Program-made: the position numbers and the translations under genes | Shown: piece by piece, positions 1 to 8,439 of the stretch | Layout of the letters: every line of letters starts with the position of its first letter | Position numbering within the stretch: position 1 is the stretch's first letter | From: Vescimonas sanitatis | Lineage (GTDB): Bacteria; Bacillota; Clostridia; Oscillospirales; Oscillospiraceae | Assembly: GCF_049060325.1 (NCBI RefSeq) | Contig: NZ_JBMGPW010000002.1 | Location: forward strand, 124,001 to 188,000 | Reading direction: 5' to 3' | DNA: 64,000 nucleotides | The notes under the pieces: generated by a model | What the model saw: the letters and a program-made list of their open reading frames with translations, nothing else | Databases searched by the model: none | Told to the model about the DNA's origin: nothing

Positions 1-211
1 AATTTGTCCTGGTTCTCCTGCCCAGATGTCTCTATCAGAGTTAGGCTCTCCTTGGGCGAATATCCCTACAGCACCGAGTGCAGGGTGTGTCCATCTGACA
101 CGGAAGAAGATTTGGTTGCTGTTGTCCCGAGTGTGCTACCTGCAACACAGATATTTTTATTGTAACATGGACTGCCGCGCTTTGCAACGAGGGGGTTTGT
201 TAAGTGCCAAG

Positions 212-619
212 TCAGATTCTTGGCATACCCCGTGTGCTGGTGACCTCGCGGACGCTGCCGCCGCGCAGCTCGTTGTATTCCTCGCGTGTCATATCCACGT
301 CGGCGGCCAGCAGATGGTTGGTGATATTGTGCTCCACGGTCAGGTTGAACAGCAGCTTGGACATGCGGTTTGCGAACACGCCCAGCGTTCCCTTCAGCAC
401 GTCAGCCACTGCGTGGGGCAGGAACGCACCGGCGTTCTGCACCTTCAGGTAGCCGTCGTAGAACCGAACAGCCTTCTCTACGAACTCACTTTGGCTGCCG
501 CAGTTAGCCAGTGGCGCGTTTATTTCTATCATTTTCTTTGCTTCCGGCGTAAGCCCAAAAGCGTACTGTTCCTCCTTGAATTTTTTACCGTGACCCCGCA
601 GTTTTTCCCGTAACTGCCG
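212..619 (-). pseudogene. relic of a small conjugative-element accessory protein
   Basis: The frame is open from 619 to the stop at 212, but the only ATG is at 532. Coding-like sequence continues upstream of that ATG (residues such as EEQYAFGLTPEAKK) without any start codon, so the 5' end is lost. The motif SQSEFVEKAVRFYDGYL followed by ANRMSKLLFNLTVEHN resembles short proteins carried by Gram-positive conjugative elements next to the integrase. That is family knowledge from memory, not a search. The C-terminus is short and may be out of its original frame. It lies just downstream of a damaged integrase on the same strand, so both look like leftovers of one decayed element. No function is assigned. 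Confidence 0.5.
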
Positions 620-661
620 TCACTCCTGCCATACGGAAGGCAAAGGATACTCAGTACGGAG

Positions 662-1036
662 CTATCCTGCGTCATATCTCAAGCATCCCTTGCGATCCTG
701 CGCTGGCGGCTTTTTTGTTCTTGCGTGGGTATAGATATCCAGCGTGGCGGAGAGCTGGCTGTGGCCGAGGATACCCGCTACCGTTGCCATATCCGCACCG
801 CCCGCGATCATCAGGCTGGCAGCGGTGTGGCGCAGGCTGTGGATATTGAGCTGCTCTCGGTCGATATCCCGCCATTGCAGGGCGCAGCACTCGCCGCGCC
901 GCATCCCCGTGGCAATGATAAGCTTGAAGTATGTCTCATACTTGATGCTCTCATTTTCCAGTGCGGCGATGATTTTCTGCGCCGTTTCTTCGTCGGCAAT
1001 CTTTTTCCCTGTTTTCTTACCTGCGTAGCGCGACAT
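662..1036 (-). pseudogene. tyrosine recombinase (integrase) relic with internal deletion
   Basis: The 124 residues keep the box I arginine (TGMRRGECCALQW), then jump almost directly to box II (HSLRHTAASLMI), the LGHSQ histidine and the DIYTH tyrosine. An intact phage/ICE integrase has roughly 80-100 residues between the first arginine and the HxxR motif and an N-terminal arm-binding domain. Both are missing here, so this is a remnant with all catalytic positions but no usable fold. The first residues (MSRYAGKKTGKKI) also look like a truncated 5' end. Together with the small protein downstream it marks the scar of an integrated element of the Tn916/Tn1549 type (inference). Confidence 0.75.
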
Positions 1037-1303
1037 GGAAGTGGTGACAGAACACCTATTTCCATGGAATATGTTTTCTGTTGTGAGCTACGAGTATCAT
1101 TTATGGCCGGTAGTCTTGCATTACCGAGACTCGCTCTCGAGGAGGAAATAGACGTACCAATCACTGGAAATGTGCTTTCAGGCAATGGCTTTCCTGTTAT
1201 GTCACGTTTTGGTTAACACAAGTCACTTTCCAACAATCCTTCCAACAAACGCCCCAAATCTACGCAAAACTTCTCGATACATATTAAAACACATCAACAC
1301 GAG

Positions 1304-1346
1304 AAGATCCCCCAATCCCTTGCAGCACAGGGGATTGGGGGATCTT
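1304..1346. terminator. 16-bp perfect hairpin
   Basis: The arms AAGATCCCCCAATCCC and GGGATTGGGGGATCTT pair perfectly around an 11-base loop. It lies in the 466-base gap between the integrase relic and the next gene. No long T-run follows, so it could be a terminator or an element-end structure. The rest of the gap shows no gene I can support. Confidence 0.5.
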
Positions 1347-1443
1347 ACTTGGCATAAATGGGTACACCGTAAACGCATCCACGGCTTTTTGCATAACTAA
1401 CGTAGCGAATGTGTGCCCTTACGCAAAGTTCTTCCTATGGAAC

Positions 1444-1472
1444 TTGTACGAACGCCATCCAAGTGATATACT
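1444..1472 (+). promoter_or_regulatory. sigma-A-type promoter
   Basis: TTGTAC, 17 bases, TATACT; the next gene begins 30 bases downstream. Confidence 0.55.
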
Positions 1473-1502
1473 TTTTGAAACGCCCCGGAAAGGACTGAGT
1501 GT

Positions 1503-2201
1503 ATGGACCGCGCTGCCGACTTGTGGACCTTGGTCAGCAATTTAAAAAATGCCGCTTATGATGAACCGGTACATATTCTGCAAATGCTGGGCGATAAGCT
1601 TATCAATGATTGCCGCATCGAGGTCTTTGGCGTGACCATTGAGCCGCTATGGGTAGAGGCCTATTGCTATGACGAAACGCATTTTCCCGACTACAATACC
1701 CATCGCAGCCGCAAGCAAAAAAACCGGTTTGGACAGCTGTATTTCCATGAGCGAGGCTACGGCGGTGTGGATATTTGCTTATCAAATTCGGAGGATTTCT
1801 GCCTGTCCTTTCTGCTGAAGGCTACTCTCGCCAACGGGCACTTTCTGACACAGACGCAGCTTCCGCGCGTGCTGTTGAGCACCGGCAAAACGAAAGCGGA
1901 CTTCGAGCATCTGGAGGACATACTCCGCCCTGCGGACGCCCGTCACACCATCTGCCACACGACCCGTGTGAACTTGACCAAACCCTGTTACAGCGACGCC
2001 CCGCTGACCTCATTTGCGCTGGACGCAATTCCCAAGTATGATTTCCGGTTTGCCCGGAAAAACCTTCGAGAGAATGTACGGGCGTACCTGCTGGCCTATA
2101 TGGCCGCGCATCCAGACTGTACCGAACAAGAATGCAGGGCAGAGTGCCGCCGTGTGTTCGGATGGGTGCCCGACCTGGTGCGGACATGGGTGCACAACTG
2201 A
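1503..2201 (+). CDS. hypothetical protein, faint similarity to 3-methyladenine DNA glycosylase
   Basis: This is a soluble 232-residue protein with no signal peptide or membrane segment. An AAAGGA ribosome site and a promoter precede it, so it looks expressed. I do not recognise the family firmly. One stretch (residues about 65-110, with NTHRSRKQKNRFG, FHERGYGGVDICLS and a hydrophobic run) recalls in order and spacing the core of the AAG/MPG alkyladenine glycosylases (H..R..RN..MFG, then an aromatic Tyr-Gly core). That likeness is judged by eye and could be chance. The C-terminus (VFGWVPDLVRTWVHN) is amphipathic. It sits alone between mobile-element debris and a convergent degV gene, so the context does not help. 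Confidence 0.6.
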   Translation: MDRAADLWTLVSNLKNAAYDEPVHILQMLGDKLINDCRIEVFGVTIEPLWVEAYCYDETHFPDYNTHRSRKQKNRFGQLYFHERGYGGVDICLSNSEDFCLSFLLKATLANGHFLTQTQLPRVLLSTGKTKADFEHLEDILRPADARHTICHTTRVNLTKPCYSDAPLTSFALDAIPKYDFRFARKNLRENVRAYLLAYMAAHPDCTEQECRAECRRVFGWVPDLVRTWVHN

Positions 2202-2212
2202 TGCGCAGCTTG

Positions 2213-3079
2213 TTATTGCTCCGGTTGCCGCAGGAACAGCACACCCAGGGTGCCGGGGCCGCAGTGTGAGGACACAGTACAGCCAGCCTGGGTGACGAAT
2301 ACCTCCTGAAAGGGTGCCAACTCCCGTACCAGCTTCGTCAGCTCCTGTAGGGTGGTCTCCGCCACCTCGCCGGAGTGGGTGATGAAAGCGTGATCAGCCA
2401 CAACTGTCTTATCCGCCAGCCGTTCGGCGACATACTGGCGGTACACCTTTTCCATGGCGCCGCGGTACTTTTTGCAGACTGCCAGCTTGCCCTCCCGCAT
2501 TTCAAGGCAGGGCTTCAGCTTCAGCATATTGGCGCCCAGCGCCGTCACACCGCTGCAGCGGCCGCCCTTCCACATAAACTCCAGCGTGTCCAGTACGAAG
2601 CTGGTGTCGCTGCAGGGTGCCAGGCGGCGCAGCTCCGCGGCGATGTCCGCCGCCGCCATACCGCTGTCCCGTAGCTTGGCCCCCTGTAGTGCCAGCAGCC
2701 CGCCGCCGGTGGAGAGCTGGCGGCTGTCCACCACGTGGATCTGTCCCTGGTCCGTCAGCTCCTGTGCCGCCAGTACCGCGTTCTGGCAGGTGCAGGACAG
2801 CTCCGAGCTGATGTCGATGTGGACGATGTCATAGCCCTCCGCTAAAAGCGGGGAGAAAAATGCCTTGAACGCCTCTGGACTGATCGCTGTTGTTTTGGGC
2901 AGGGTGCCGTTCCGGCGGTAATCGGTGTACAGCTCCGCCGAGGTGTAGTTTCCGTCATCAGGGAAGACACGCCCGCCACTCTGGATAGTCAGGGGTATGG
3001 TGCGGATATGGAAGCGCTCCAGCAGCTGGGGCGTCAGGTCACAGGTGCTGTCGTAGGTGATGCAGACAGGTCTGGGCAT
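2213..3079 (-). CDS. DegV family fatty-acid-binding protein
   Basis: The 288 residues are the normal DegV length. The N-terminus CITYDSTCDLTPQLLERF, the TTAISPEAFKAFF segment and the ISSELSCTCQNAV loop are hallmark DegV motifs, which form the pocket that holds a fatty acid, and the VVDSRQLSTGGGLLALQ strand follows. Members in Firmicutes (FakB) present exogenous fatty acids to the kinase FakA for phospholipid synthesis. No fakA is visible here, so the partner must be elsewhere. The start is fixed by AGGAGG eight bases upstream. The gene converges on the hypothetical gene to its left with only 11 bases between stops. Confidence 0.9.
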   Translation of the reverse strand: MPRPVCITYDSTCDLTPQLLERFHIRTIPLTIQSGGRVFPDDGNYTSAELYTDYRRNGTLPKTTAISPEAFKAFFSPLLAEGYDIVHIDISSELSCTCQNAVLAAQELTDQGQIHVVDSRQLSTGGGLLALQGAKLRDSGMAAADIAAELRRLAPCSDTSFVLDTLEFMWKGGRCSGVTALGANMLKLKPCLEMREGKLAVCKKYRGAMEKVYRQYVAERLADKTVVADHAFITHSGEVAETTLQELTKLVRELAPFQEVFVTQAGCTVSSHCGPGTLGVLFLRQPEQ

Positions 3080-3207
3080 GGGGTGTTCCTCCTATTTTTC
3101 CTATGGTAACGGCAGTATACCGAAGAAACCTCAACGTAAGCTCAAAAAATCTCGATTTTTGAGAACAGGTGTGATAAAATCCAAAAAAACACAAGGGAGG
3201 GACAGCC

Positions 3208-3900
3208 ATGTTCCGCATTTTGGTGGCCGAGGACGATGACAACGCCAGATTTCTGATGTGCGAGGTGCTGCGGCGTGCCGGGTACGAGCCGTGCCCTGCG
3301 CGGGACGGTGTGGAGGCGCTGGAGGTGATGGAACACTACCAGTGCGATCTGGCGGTGGTGGATATCACTATGCCGCGGATGGATGGCATTACCTTCACCC
3401 AGACGCTGCGGGAGGGGAACTGCGATCTGCCGGTGCTGATGGTGACGGCCCGCGTGACCCAGGAGGACAAGCGCCGGGGGTTCCGGGCGGGGACGGATGA
3501 CTATATGGTCAAGCCAGTGGACGAGGAGGAGATGCTTTGGCGTATCGAGGCCCTGCTGCGGCGGTATTGCAGCCGGGCAGACCGACGCTTGACGGTGGGC
3601 ACCACGGTGCTGGACCGCGGCTCCCTGCAGGTCATCACTCCGCAGAGTACGTGGCAGCTGTCCGCTAAGGAGTTTTTGCTGCTGTATAAGCTGCTGTCTT
3701 ACCCCCGGACGCTTTTCACAAAACGGCAGCTTATCGACGACATATGGGATCTGGACAGTGATGTGGACGAGCACACTGTGGAGGTTTACATCTCCCGACT
3801 GCGAGAGAAATTCCGGGACAACCCGGATTTCGAGCTGCGGACGATTCGGGGATTTGGCTATATGGGGATGCCCCGGGAGGACGGCAATGGCCAGAAATAA
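3208..3900 (+). CDS. OmpR/PhoB-type response regulator
   Basis: A receiver domain (residues 1 to about 115) has the acidic pair EDDD near residue 8, the phospho-acceptor Asp52 in VVDITMPRMDG, the conserved Thr in VTARV and Lys in DDYMVKPVD. It is followed by a winged-helix DNA-binding domain (about 130-225, ending DEHTVEVYISRLREKF...IRGFGYM). The product is a cytoplasmic transcription factor phosphorylated by the kinase encoded next, whose start overlaps its last 14 bases. A GGGAGGG site lies upstream of the ATG. The 128-base gap to the divergent degV gene holds an inverted repeat (CTCAAAAA...TTTTTGAG, 3141-3163) that could be an operator. Confidence 0.93.
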   Translation: MFRILVAEDDDNARFLMCEVLRRAGYEPCPARDGVEALEVMEHYQCDLAVVDITMPRMDGITFTQTLREGNCDLPVLMVTARVTQEDKRRGFRAGTDDYMVKPVDEEEMLWRIEALLRRYCSRADRRLTVGTTVLDRGSLQVITPQSTWQLSAKEFLLLYKLLSYPRTLFTKRQLIDDIWDLDSDVDEHTVEVYISRLREKFRDNPDFELRTIRGFGYMGMPREDGNGQK

Positions 3901-4942
3901 GGTGAAAAAAGAAAAGCCGCCTGTCCGGCTGCTGGGCACCATGTTCCTGCTGGTGCTGGGGCTGGTGGCGGTGTATGTGGGGATGGCGTTGGGGATATTT
4001 ACACTGGTGCAGCGGCTGGTGCATCTGGAGGACGCCAGCTATACGCTGCTGTGGCCTATCCTCATCCTTTCGGTCAGCGCCATCCTGGGCGTACTGCTGG
4101 CCATATTCATTTTCCGTGGGTATCTGGCGCCGCTGTCACGGTTGATGCAGGCCACGCAGTCGGTGGCGGAGGGCGATTATACCGTGCGGGTGGATATGCG
4201 GGGCGCCCGGGGCGAGGTGGCGGAATATATCCGCAGCTTTAATAAAATGGCGGAGGAACTGTCCAGCGTGGCGCTGCTGCGAATGGACTTTGTGAATACC
4301 TTTTCCCACGAGTTCAAAACGCCGCTTATCTCCATCCGGGGATTTGCCAAGCTGCTGCAAAACGACGACCTGACACCGGAGCAGCGGCGGACCTATACAG
4401 ACACCGTGGTGCAGCAGTCCGAACGGCTGGCTGCCATGAGCACCCACGTTCTGGAGCTGGCCCGGTACGAAAACACCGAGATCGTGTCCGACAAGACGCT
4501 GTACAGCCTGGATGAACAGCTCCGCCGGTGTGTGCGCCAGCAGGAGAGGGAGTGGCTGAAAAAGAGCCTGACCGTGGAGGGAGACCTGGATCCGGTGGAC
4601 TATTACGGCAATGAGGAGCTGGTGGAGCACATCTGGTCTAACCTGCTTTCCAACGCTATCCGGTTCACGCCCGCCGGCGGGCAGATCACCGTGGTGCTGC
4701 GGCGGGGTGAGGGAGAGGTCACCGTGTCTGTCTCCGATACGGGTATCGGTATGGACGAGGAGACACAGCGGCACATTTTCGACAGGTTCTACCGGGCTGC
4801 GCCATACCCGGATGACCGGGGCAACGGCCTGGGCCTCTCCATTGTCCGCCGGGTGGTAACGCTGTGCGGCGGGAGGGTGACGGTGTTCTCCCGCCTTGGA
4901 AATGGCTCCACATTTACCGTGACGCTGCCCGCAGAGGAATAA
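3887..4942 (+). CDS. membrane sensor histidine kinase
   Basis: I chose the ATG at 3887, which overlaps the regulator stop; the frame is open further upstream only because it runs through the regulator gene. The 351 residues comprise two transmembrane helices (about 15-40 and 55-80) with only about a dozen residues between them, a HAMP linker, a dimerisation/phospho-acceptor helix with His in FSHEFKTPL, and an ATPase domain with N box (NLLSNAIRF), DTGIGM and GNGLGL. With so small an extracytoplasmic loop, the signal is probably sensed in the membrane or through a partner (inference, as in intramembrane-sensing kinases). It forms a two-gene operon with the upstream regulator. Confidence 0.93.
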   Translation: MARNKVKKEKPPVRLLGTMFLLVLGLVAVYVGMALGIFTLVQRLVHLEDASYTLLWPILILSVSAILGVLLAIFIFRGYLAPLSRLMQATQSVAEGDYTVRVDMRGARGEVAEYIRSFNKMAEELSSVALLRMDFVNTFSHEFKTPLISIRGFAKLLQNDDLTPEQRRTYTDTVVQQSERLAAMSTHVLELARYENTEIVSDKTLYSLDEQLRRCVRQQEREWLKKSLTVEGDLDPVDYYGNEELVEHIWSNLLSNAIRFTPAGGQITVVLRRGEGEVTVSVSDTGIGMDEETQRHIFDRFYRAAPYPDDRGNGLGLSIVRRVVTLCGGRVTVFSRLGNGSTFTVTLPAEE

Positions 4943-5009
4943 CGGTGCGATCCGCCGGATAGTGATGTGTATAAAAAGGCACCTTTGGTTAAACAAGCAC
5001 CCGCCGCAC

Positions 5010-5048
5010 AAAAGGGAACGACCGCCCATTCGGCGGTCGTTCCCTTTT
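5010..5048. terminator. bidirectional terminator
   Basis: A 17-bp stem starting AAAAGGGAACGACCGCC, with a 5-base loop and T-runs on both strands, separates the kinase gene from the convergent symporter gene. A second GC-rich hairpin lies near 5085-5118. Nothing else is seen in the 291-base gap. Confidence 0.85.
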
Positions 5049-5233
5049 ATCGTGGGGTGGGACAGGCCCCCTGAAATACCGGAAGCCCGGCCCGGCACAA
5101 GGTCGGACCGGGCCCCGGCGCTGGAGGGGACCAGCACCCTTCGCTGAGAGGTCCAGGGGGGGTAAACGCACAAAACGCGGGGAATGTCAGTACAGGGGAA
5201 TTACGTTATCACTGTGTTATGCTGTGTCAGCCG

Positions 5234-6625
5234 TTACTTGGCAGCCTTCTTGGCTTCCTTGGCGGCCTTGTCAGCCAGGTAGTACATACCGGGAGTGTTG
5301 TAGTACTCCTTCTGCAGGTCCTTCACCTGCTTGCACATCAGCAGCAGGCCGATCATGTTCAGAATGACGATAATAGCCATGAAGCCGTCGGTGATCATGT
5401 ACATGGTGGTCACGTTGGAGAACGCGCAGGCGATGCCGATGAACAGGGGATACATAAACACCCAGATCTTGGAGAACTTACGGCCGAACAGGATCTCAGC
5501 CTGGATCTGGCCGAAGAAGCCGGCGGAAATGATCGTGGAGAACACGAACAGGAACACCGTAATGGCGACGAAGATAGCACCGAAGCTGCCGAACACGGAC
5601 TGGAAAGCAGCCAGGGCCAGCTGGCCGGAGCTCAGACCCTCCTGGGTCCACACGCCGGAGGCCAGAACAGCCAGGGCGGTGATGGTGCAGATAACGATGG
5701 TATCCATGAAGACTTCAAAGATACCGAACTGGGCCTGACGGATGGGGTGATCCGTATCGGCGGTGCAGTGACCGGCGATGGTGGAGCCTACGCCCGCCTC
5801 ATTGGAGTACACGCCGCGGGCAGCGCCCCAACGGATAGCAGCCATGATGGTGGCGCCGGCGAAGCCGCCCACAGCGGCGCGGCCGGTGAAGGCATCCTGG
5901 AAGATCATGCCGAAAACAGCGGGGATCTCGCCCACGTTGGCGAAGATGATGATCAGAGCGCCCAGCACGTACAGGCAGGCCATCACGGGCACCAGGATGT
6001 CGGTGACGCTGGACACGCGCTTGAAGCCGCCGGCCAGGATAACGCCCACCAGAACGGCGATGATGATGCCGGTGACGGTCTGGTTTGCGCCGAAGACGTT
6101 GAACTGCTCAGCAGCGGAAACGCCCTGAGAGGCCAGGGAGGGGACCAGCTCGATCATGAAGAAGAAGGCGTAGCCGACGCCGAACACGACGCCGATCTTC
6201 TTGCCCAGACCGCGCAGGTAGTAGGCGGGGCCACCGACCCACTCGCCCACGTCGTTCTTACGACGGTACTTGATGCCCATCGCGACCTCGCAGTACTTGG
6301 TGCACATGCCGAGGATAGCCAGGATCCAGATCCAGAACACAGCGCCGGGGCCGCCCAGGGCGATAGCCACGGGCACGCCGACGATGTTGGAAGCGCCGAC
6401 GGCGCAGGCCAGGGCCGCGAATGCGGCGGAGATGGGACGGACCTTGCCCTCTTCCTTCTTGGCGAACATCTTGCCGAAGGTCTGGCTCATGGCGTAGCCG
6501 AAGTGGCGGATCTGGGGGAAGCCCAGATAGATGGTCAGGAACAGACCGCCGCCGCCGATGAGGATCAAAATGGGAATGCCCCAGAACCAGTTACCAAAAT
6601 CTTGAATAGCTTGCAGTATAACCAT
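5234..6625 (-). CDS. alanine/glycine:cation symporter family protein (AGCS)
   Basis: This 463-residue polytopic membrane protein has the features of the AGCS family: an N-terminal IQDFGNWFWGIPILILIGGGG helix, the FPQIRHFGYAMSQTFGKMF segment and about ten hydrophobic helices containing GAVFWIW and RGVYSNEAGVGS, the latter a strong family signature. It imports a small neutral amino acid with sodium or a proton. The C-terminus is Lys/Ala-rich. It is the last gene of an operon behind an M20 peptidase and an amidohydrolase, so the imported or released amino acid may be linked to their substrate. The 123-base gap before it contains a repetitive leader (GCGTTTTG copies). Confidence 0.92.
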   Translation of the reverse strand: MVILQAIQDFGNWFWGIPILILIGGGGLFLTIYLGFPQIRHFGYAMSQTFGKMFAKKEEGKVRPISAAFAALACAVGASNIVGVPVAIALGGPGAVFWIWILAILGMCTKYCEVAMGIKYRRKNDVGEWVGGPAYYLRGLGKKIGVVFGVGYAFFFMIELVPSLASQGVSAAEQFNVFGANQTVTGIIIAVLVGVILAGGFKRVSSVTDILVPVMACLYVLGALIIIFANVGEIPAVFGMIFQDAFTGRAAVGGFAGATIMAAIRWGAARGVYSNEAGVGSTIAGHCTADTDHPIRQAQFGIFEVFMDTIVICTITALAVLASGVWTQEGLSSGQLALAAFQSVFGSFGAIFVAITVFLFVFSTIISAGFFGQIQAEILFGRKFSKIWVFMYPLFIGIACAFSNVTTMYMITDGFMAIIVILNMIGLLLMCKQVKDLQKEYYNTPGMYYLADKAAKEAKKAAK

Positions 6626-6678
6626 ACTTTTCTCCTTTCACGCGAAACAATAGGTGATTTTCTCTGTGTTTGCGCTTG

Positions 6679-6719
6679 TGCGTTTTGCGTTTTGTGCTTG
6701 GTGCGTTTTGTGCGTTTTG
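6679..6719. repeat. four GCGTTTTG copies in the symporter leader
   Basis: GCGTTTTG occurs four times within 41 bases: two in overlapping register, a 7-base interruption, then two in direct 9-base tandem. On the transcribed (minus) strand this is CAAAACGC repeated, which keeps the leader unstructured and Lys/Gln-codon-like. It lies about 55-95 bases upstream of the symporter start. Confidence 0.6.
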
Positions 6720-6748
6720 ACAGGGTCTCTCAGCGTAGGGGGGATAAC

Positions 6749-8410
6749 TCAGCTCAGCAGATGCTTCACCGCTTCATAGGTGATGTTGGGAACATTTTGG
6801 AACGTCTGCCGCATATCCACGCGCTCGGTGAGCATATGTCCGTCGCGGCCGAAGGTACCGATATTGACAACGGGGACGTCGATCTGACGGATCTTATCCA
6901 CCGGGTGCGTGTATTTCACGCCGTACTGGGGCATGTTCGTCTCCAGCGCCTGGATAGCCAGGGTGTCGTCGCACACGGCCATAAAGCTGGAGTCGGAGAT
7001 GTAGGGGTAGAACATACGGGTCTTGATCTGGCGCTGGGCCTCGGGCCGCACCACCTCGATGGCGCTCTCCACCGCGTCCAGCAGAGCCTTTTCCTTGGCC
7101 GTGCGGCCGGTCATCTCGATACGGGCACTGAAGATGGAGCCGAAGAACACCACCACGGCGGGGGACTTGTCCTCAGACCACTTCCATGCCTCCTGCACCA
7201 CACGCAGGCCGAACAGCCGCAGATCCAGCTCAGGATCGTCCTCATGCAGCTTCACGGTGAACTCGTGAATGGCTTTCTTGAAGGCCTCGCCGTGCACGGC
7301 GGCCAGCTCGTTATAGAACTCGTTCCAGGTGTAGACACGGGTCTTCCAGGGCAGCTGATGGAAGTCCACCTTGCTCAGCTCGCAGAAGCGCTTGTACTGG
7401 GCATTTAGGTACTCCACCGTCTCGTCAAAGGCCTCCACAGCCATCTGCTTGCTCTTTTCCAGCACGATGGAAGGACTCCAGCCGTGGGTGAAGAAGTTGT
7501 AGTAACCGAAGGCCGTCAGCGCCGTCTGCACGGTGTAGGGGCCCTTGGTGTCCATCTGCTTCAGGGAGATGGGCGGAATGGCGACCTCACCCTGGGCGAT
7601 GTCGCACAAGTCAGTGTTCAGGGACATCTTCCGCGTGATGTTGGCCAGCACCAGGTTGGGGTCCAGCGCGCTGAAGGCCTGCCCCACATGGGCCTCCTTG
7701 CCGAACACGGCGAAGCAGGGCAGCAGCTTGCCGATGCTGCCGTAGTAGATGTAGCGGTTCTCGTCGCCGGGAGCGTAGTTGGTGGAGTAGTCCGCGTTGA
7801 TGCACGCCACATACTCGAAGTGCTCTTTCTCCTTCAGCTCCTCCAGCAGGTCCAGGGCGGTGATGATGCCCTTGGAGTTGTCCTCCTCGTCGCACTCGCC
7901 GATAGCCAGCAGGTTGCCGTCCAGCTCCTCGGGATGCTCAGAGAAGTACTGGATCAGGTACATATGGCCTGCCACACCGGACTTCATATCCAGCGCGCCG
8001 CGGCCGAACAGATACTCGCCGGACTCGATATCGTCAATGACCTCCTGGGGCAGCACGAACGTCTCGCGCAGCTTGGCGGGCAGCTCCTCGCAGCGGAAAG
8101 CGTACTCGCGGATGGTGCCGAAATCGTCCACGCCCACGGTGTCGATGTGGCCGATGAGGATGACCGTGCGGTTGGAATTGCCCTTGGTGCCCTTCACATA
8201 GGCCAGCGTGCTGTGCCGCACCACAAAGTCGTTCTTGGTCTGGAAGCACTTGACCTGCTCGGGATGTGCCTGGAAGTAGGGCAGGGACATATAGAAGTCC
8301 TGTATATAGCGGGCCACGGCGCTCTCGCCGCCCGGCTCCTTGTTGATGCTGGGGATGGCGACCATCTCTTCCGTCAACTGCTTGACCTTGTCAAAAGAAT
8401 TTAATTTCAT
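6749..8410 (-). CDS. RocB-like M20-family peptidase
   Basis: The 553-residue zinc-peptidase-type protein has ILIGHIDTVG (first metal-binding His-x-Asp), YLFGRGALDMKSG (bridging Asp and Gly-rich turn) and AIGECDEEDNSKG (catalytic Glu region). Its length and the insertions match the RocB branch of M20 peptidases, which in Bacillus lies in arginine-degradation operons but whose exact reaction is not settled. No signal peptide is visible, so it is cytoplasmic. AAAGGAG sits 7 bases before the ATG. It is the middle gene between an amidohydrolase (29 bases upstream) and a sodium:amino-acid symporter, which points to breakdown of an N-acyl or peptide-like amino-acid conjugate (inference). Confidence 0.88.
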   Translation of the reverse strand: MKLNSFDKVKQLTEEMVAIPSINKEPGGESAVARYIQDFYMSLPYFQAHPEQVKCFQTKNDFVVRHSTLAYVKGTKGNSNRTVILIGHIDTVGVDDFGTIREYAFRCEELPAKLRETFVLPQEVIDDIESGEYLFGRGALDMKSGVAGHMYLIQYFSEHPEELDGNLLAIGECDEEDNSKGIITALDLLEELKEKEHFEYVACINADYSTNYAPGDENRYIYYGSIGKLLPCFAVFGKEAHVGQAFSALDPNLVLANITRKMSLNTDLCDIAQGEVAIPPISLKQMDTKGPYTVQTALTAFGYYNFFTHGWSPSIVLEKSKQMAVEAFDETVEYLNAQYKRFCELSKVDFHQLPWKTRVYTWNEFYNELAAVHGEAFKKAIHEFTVKLHEDDPELDLRLFGLRVVQEAWKWSEDKSPAVVVFFGSIFSARIEMTGRTAKEKALLDAVESAIEVVRPEAQRQIKTRMFYPYISDSSFMAVCDDTLAIQALETNMPQYGVKYTHPVDKIRQIDVPVVNIGTFGRDGHMLTERVDMRQTFQNVPNITYEAVKHLLS

Positions 8411-8439
8411 GTCTTAGCTCCTTTGTTATGCTGCGCGTA

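Noticed and set aside
204..452. Plus-strand frames over the first 600 bases
   Set aside because: They overlap the minus-strand conjugative-element relic, have no ribosome sites and show no recognisable motif.
1304..1346. Repeat of a CRISPR array
   Set aside because: It is a single perfect foldback. No direct repeat with regular spacing exists anywhere in the window.
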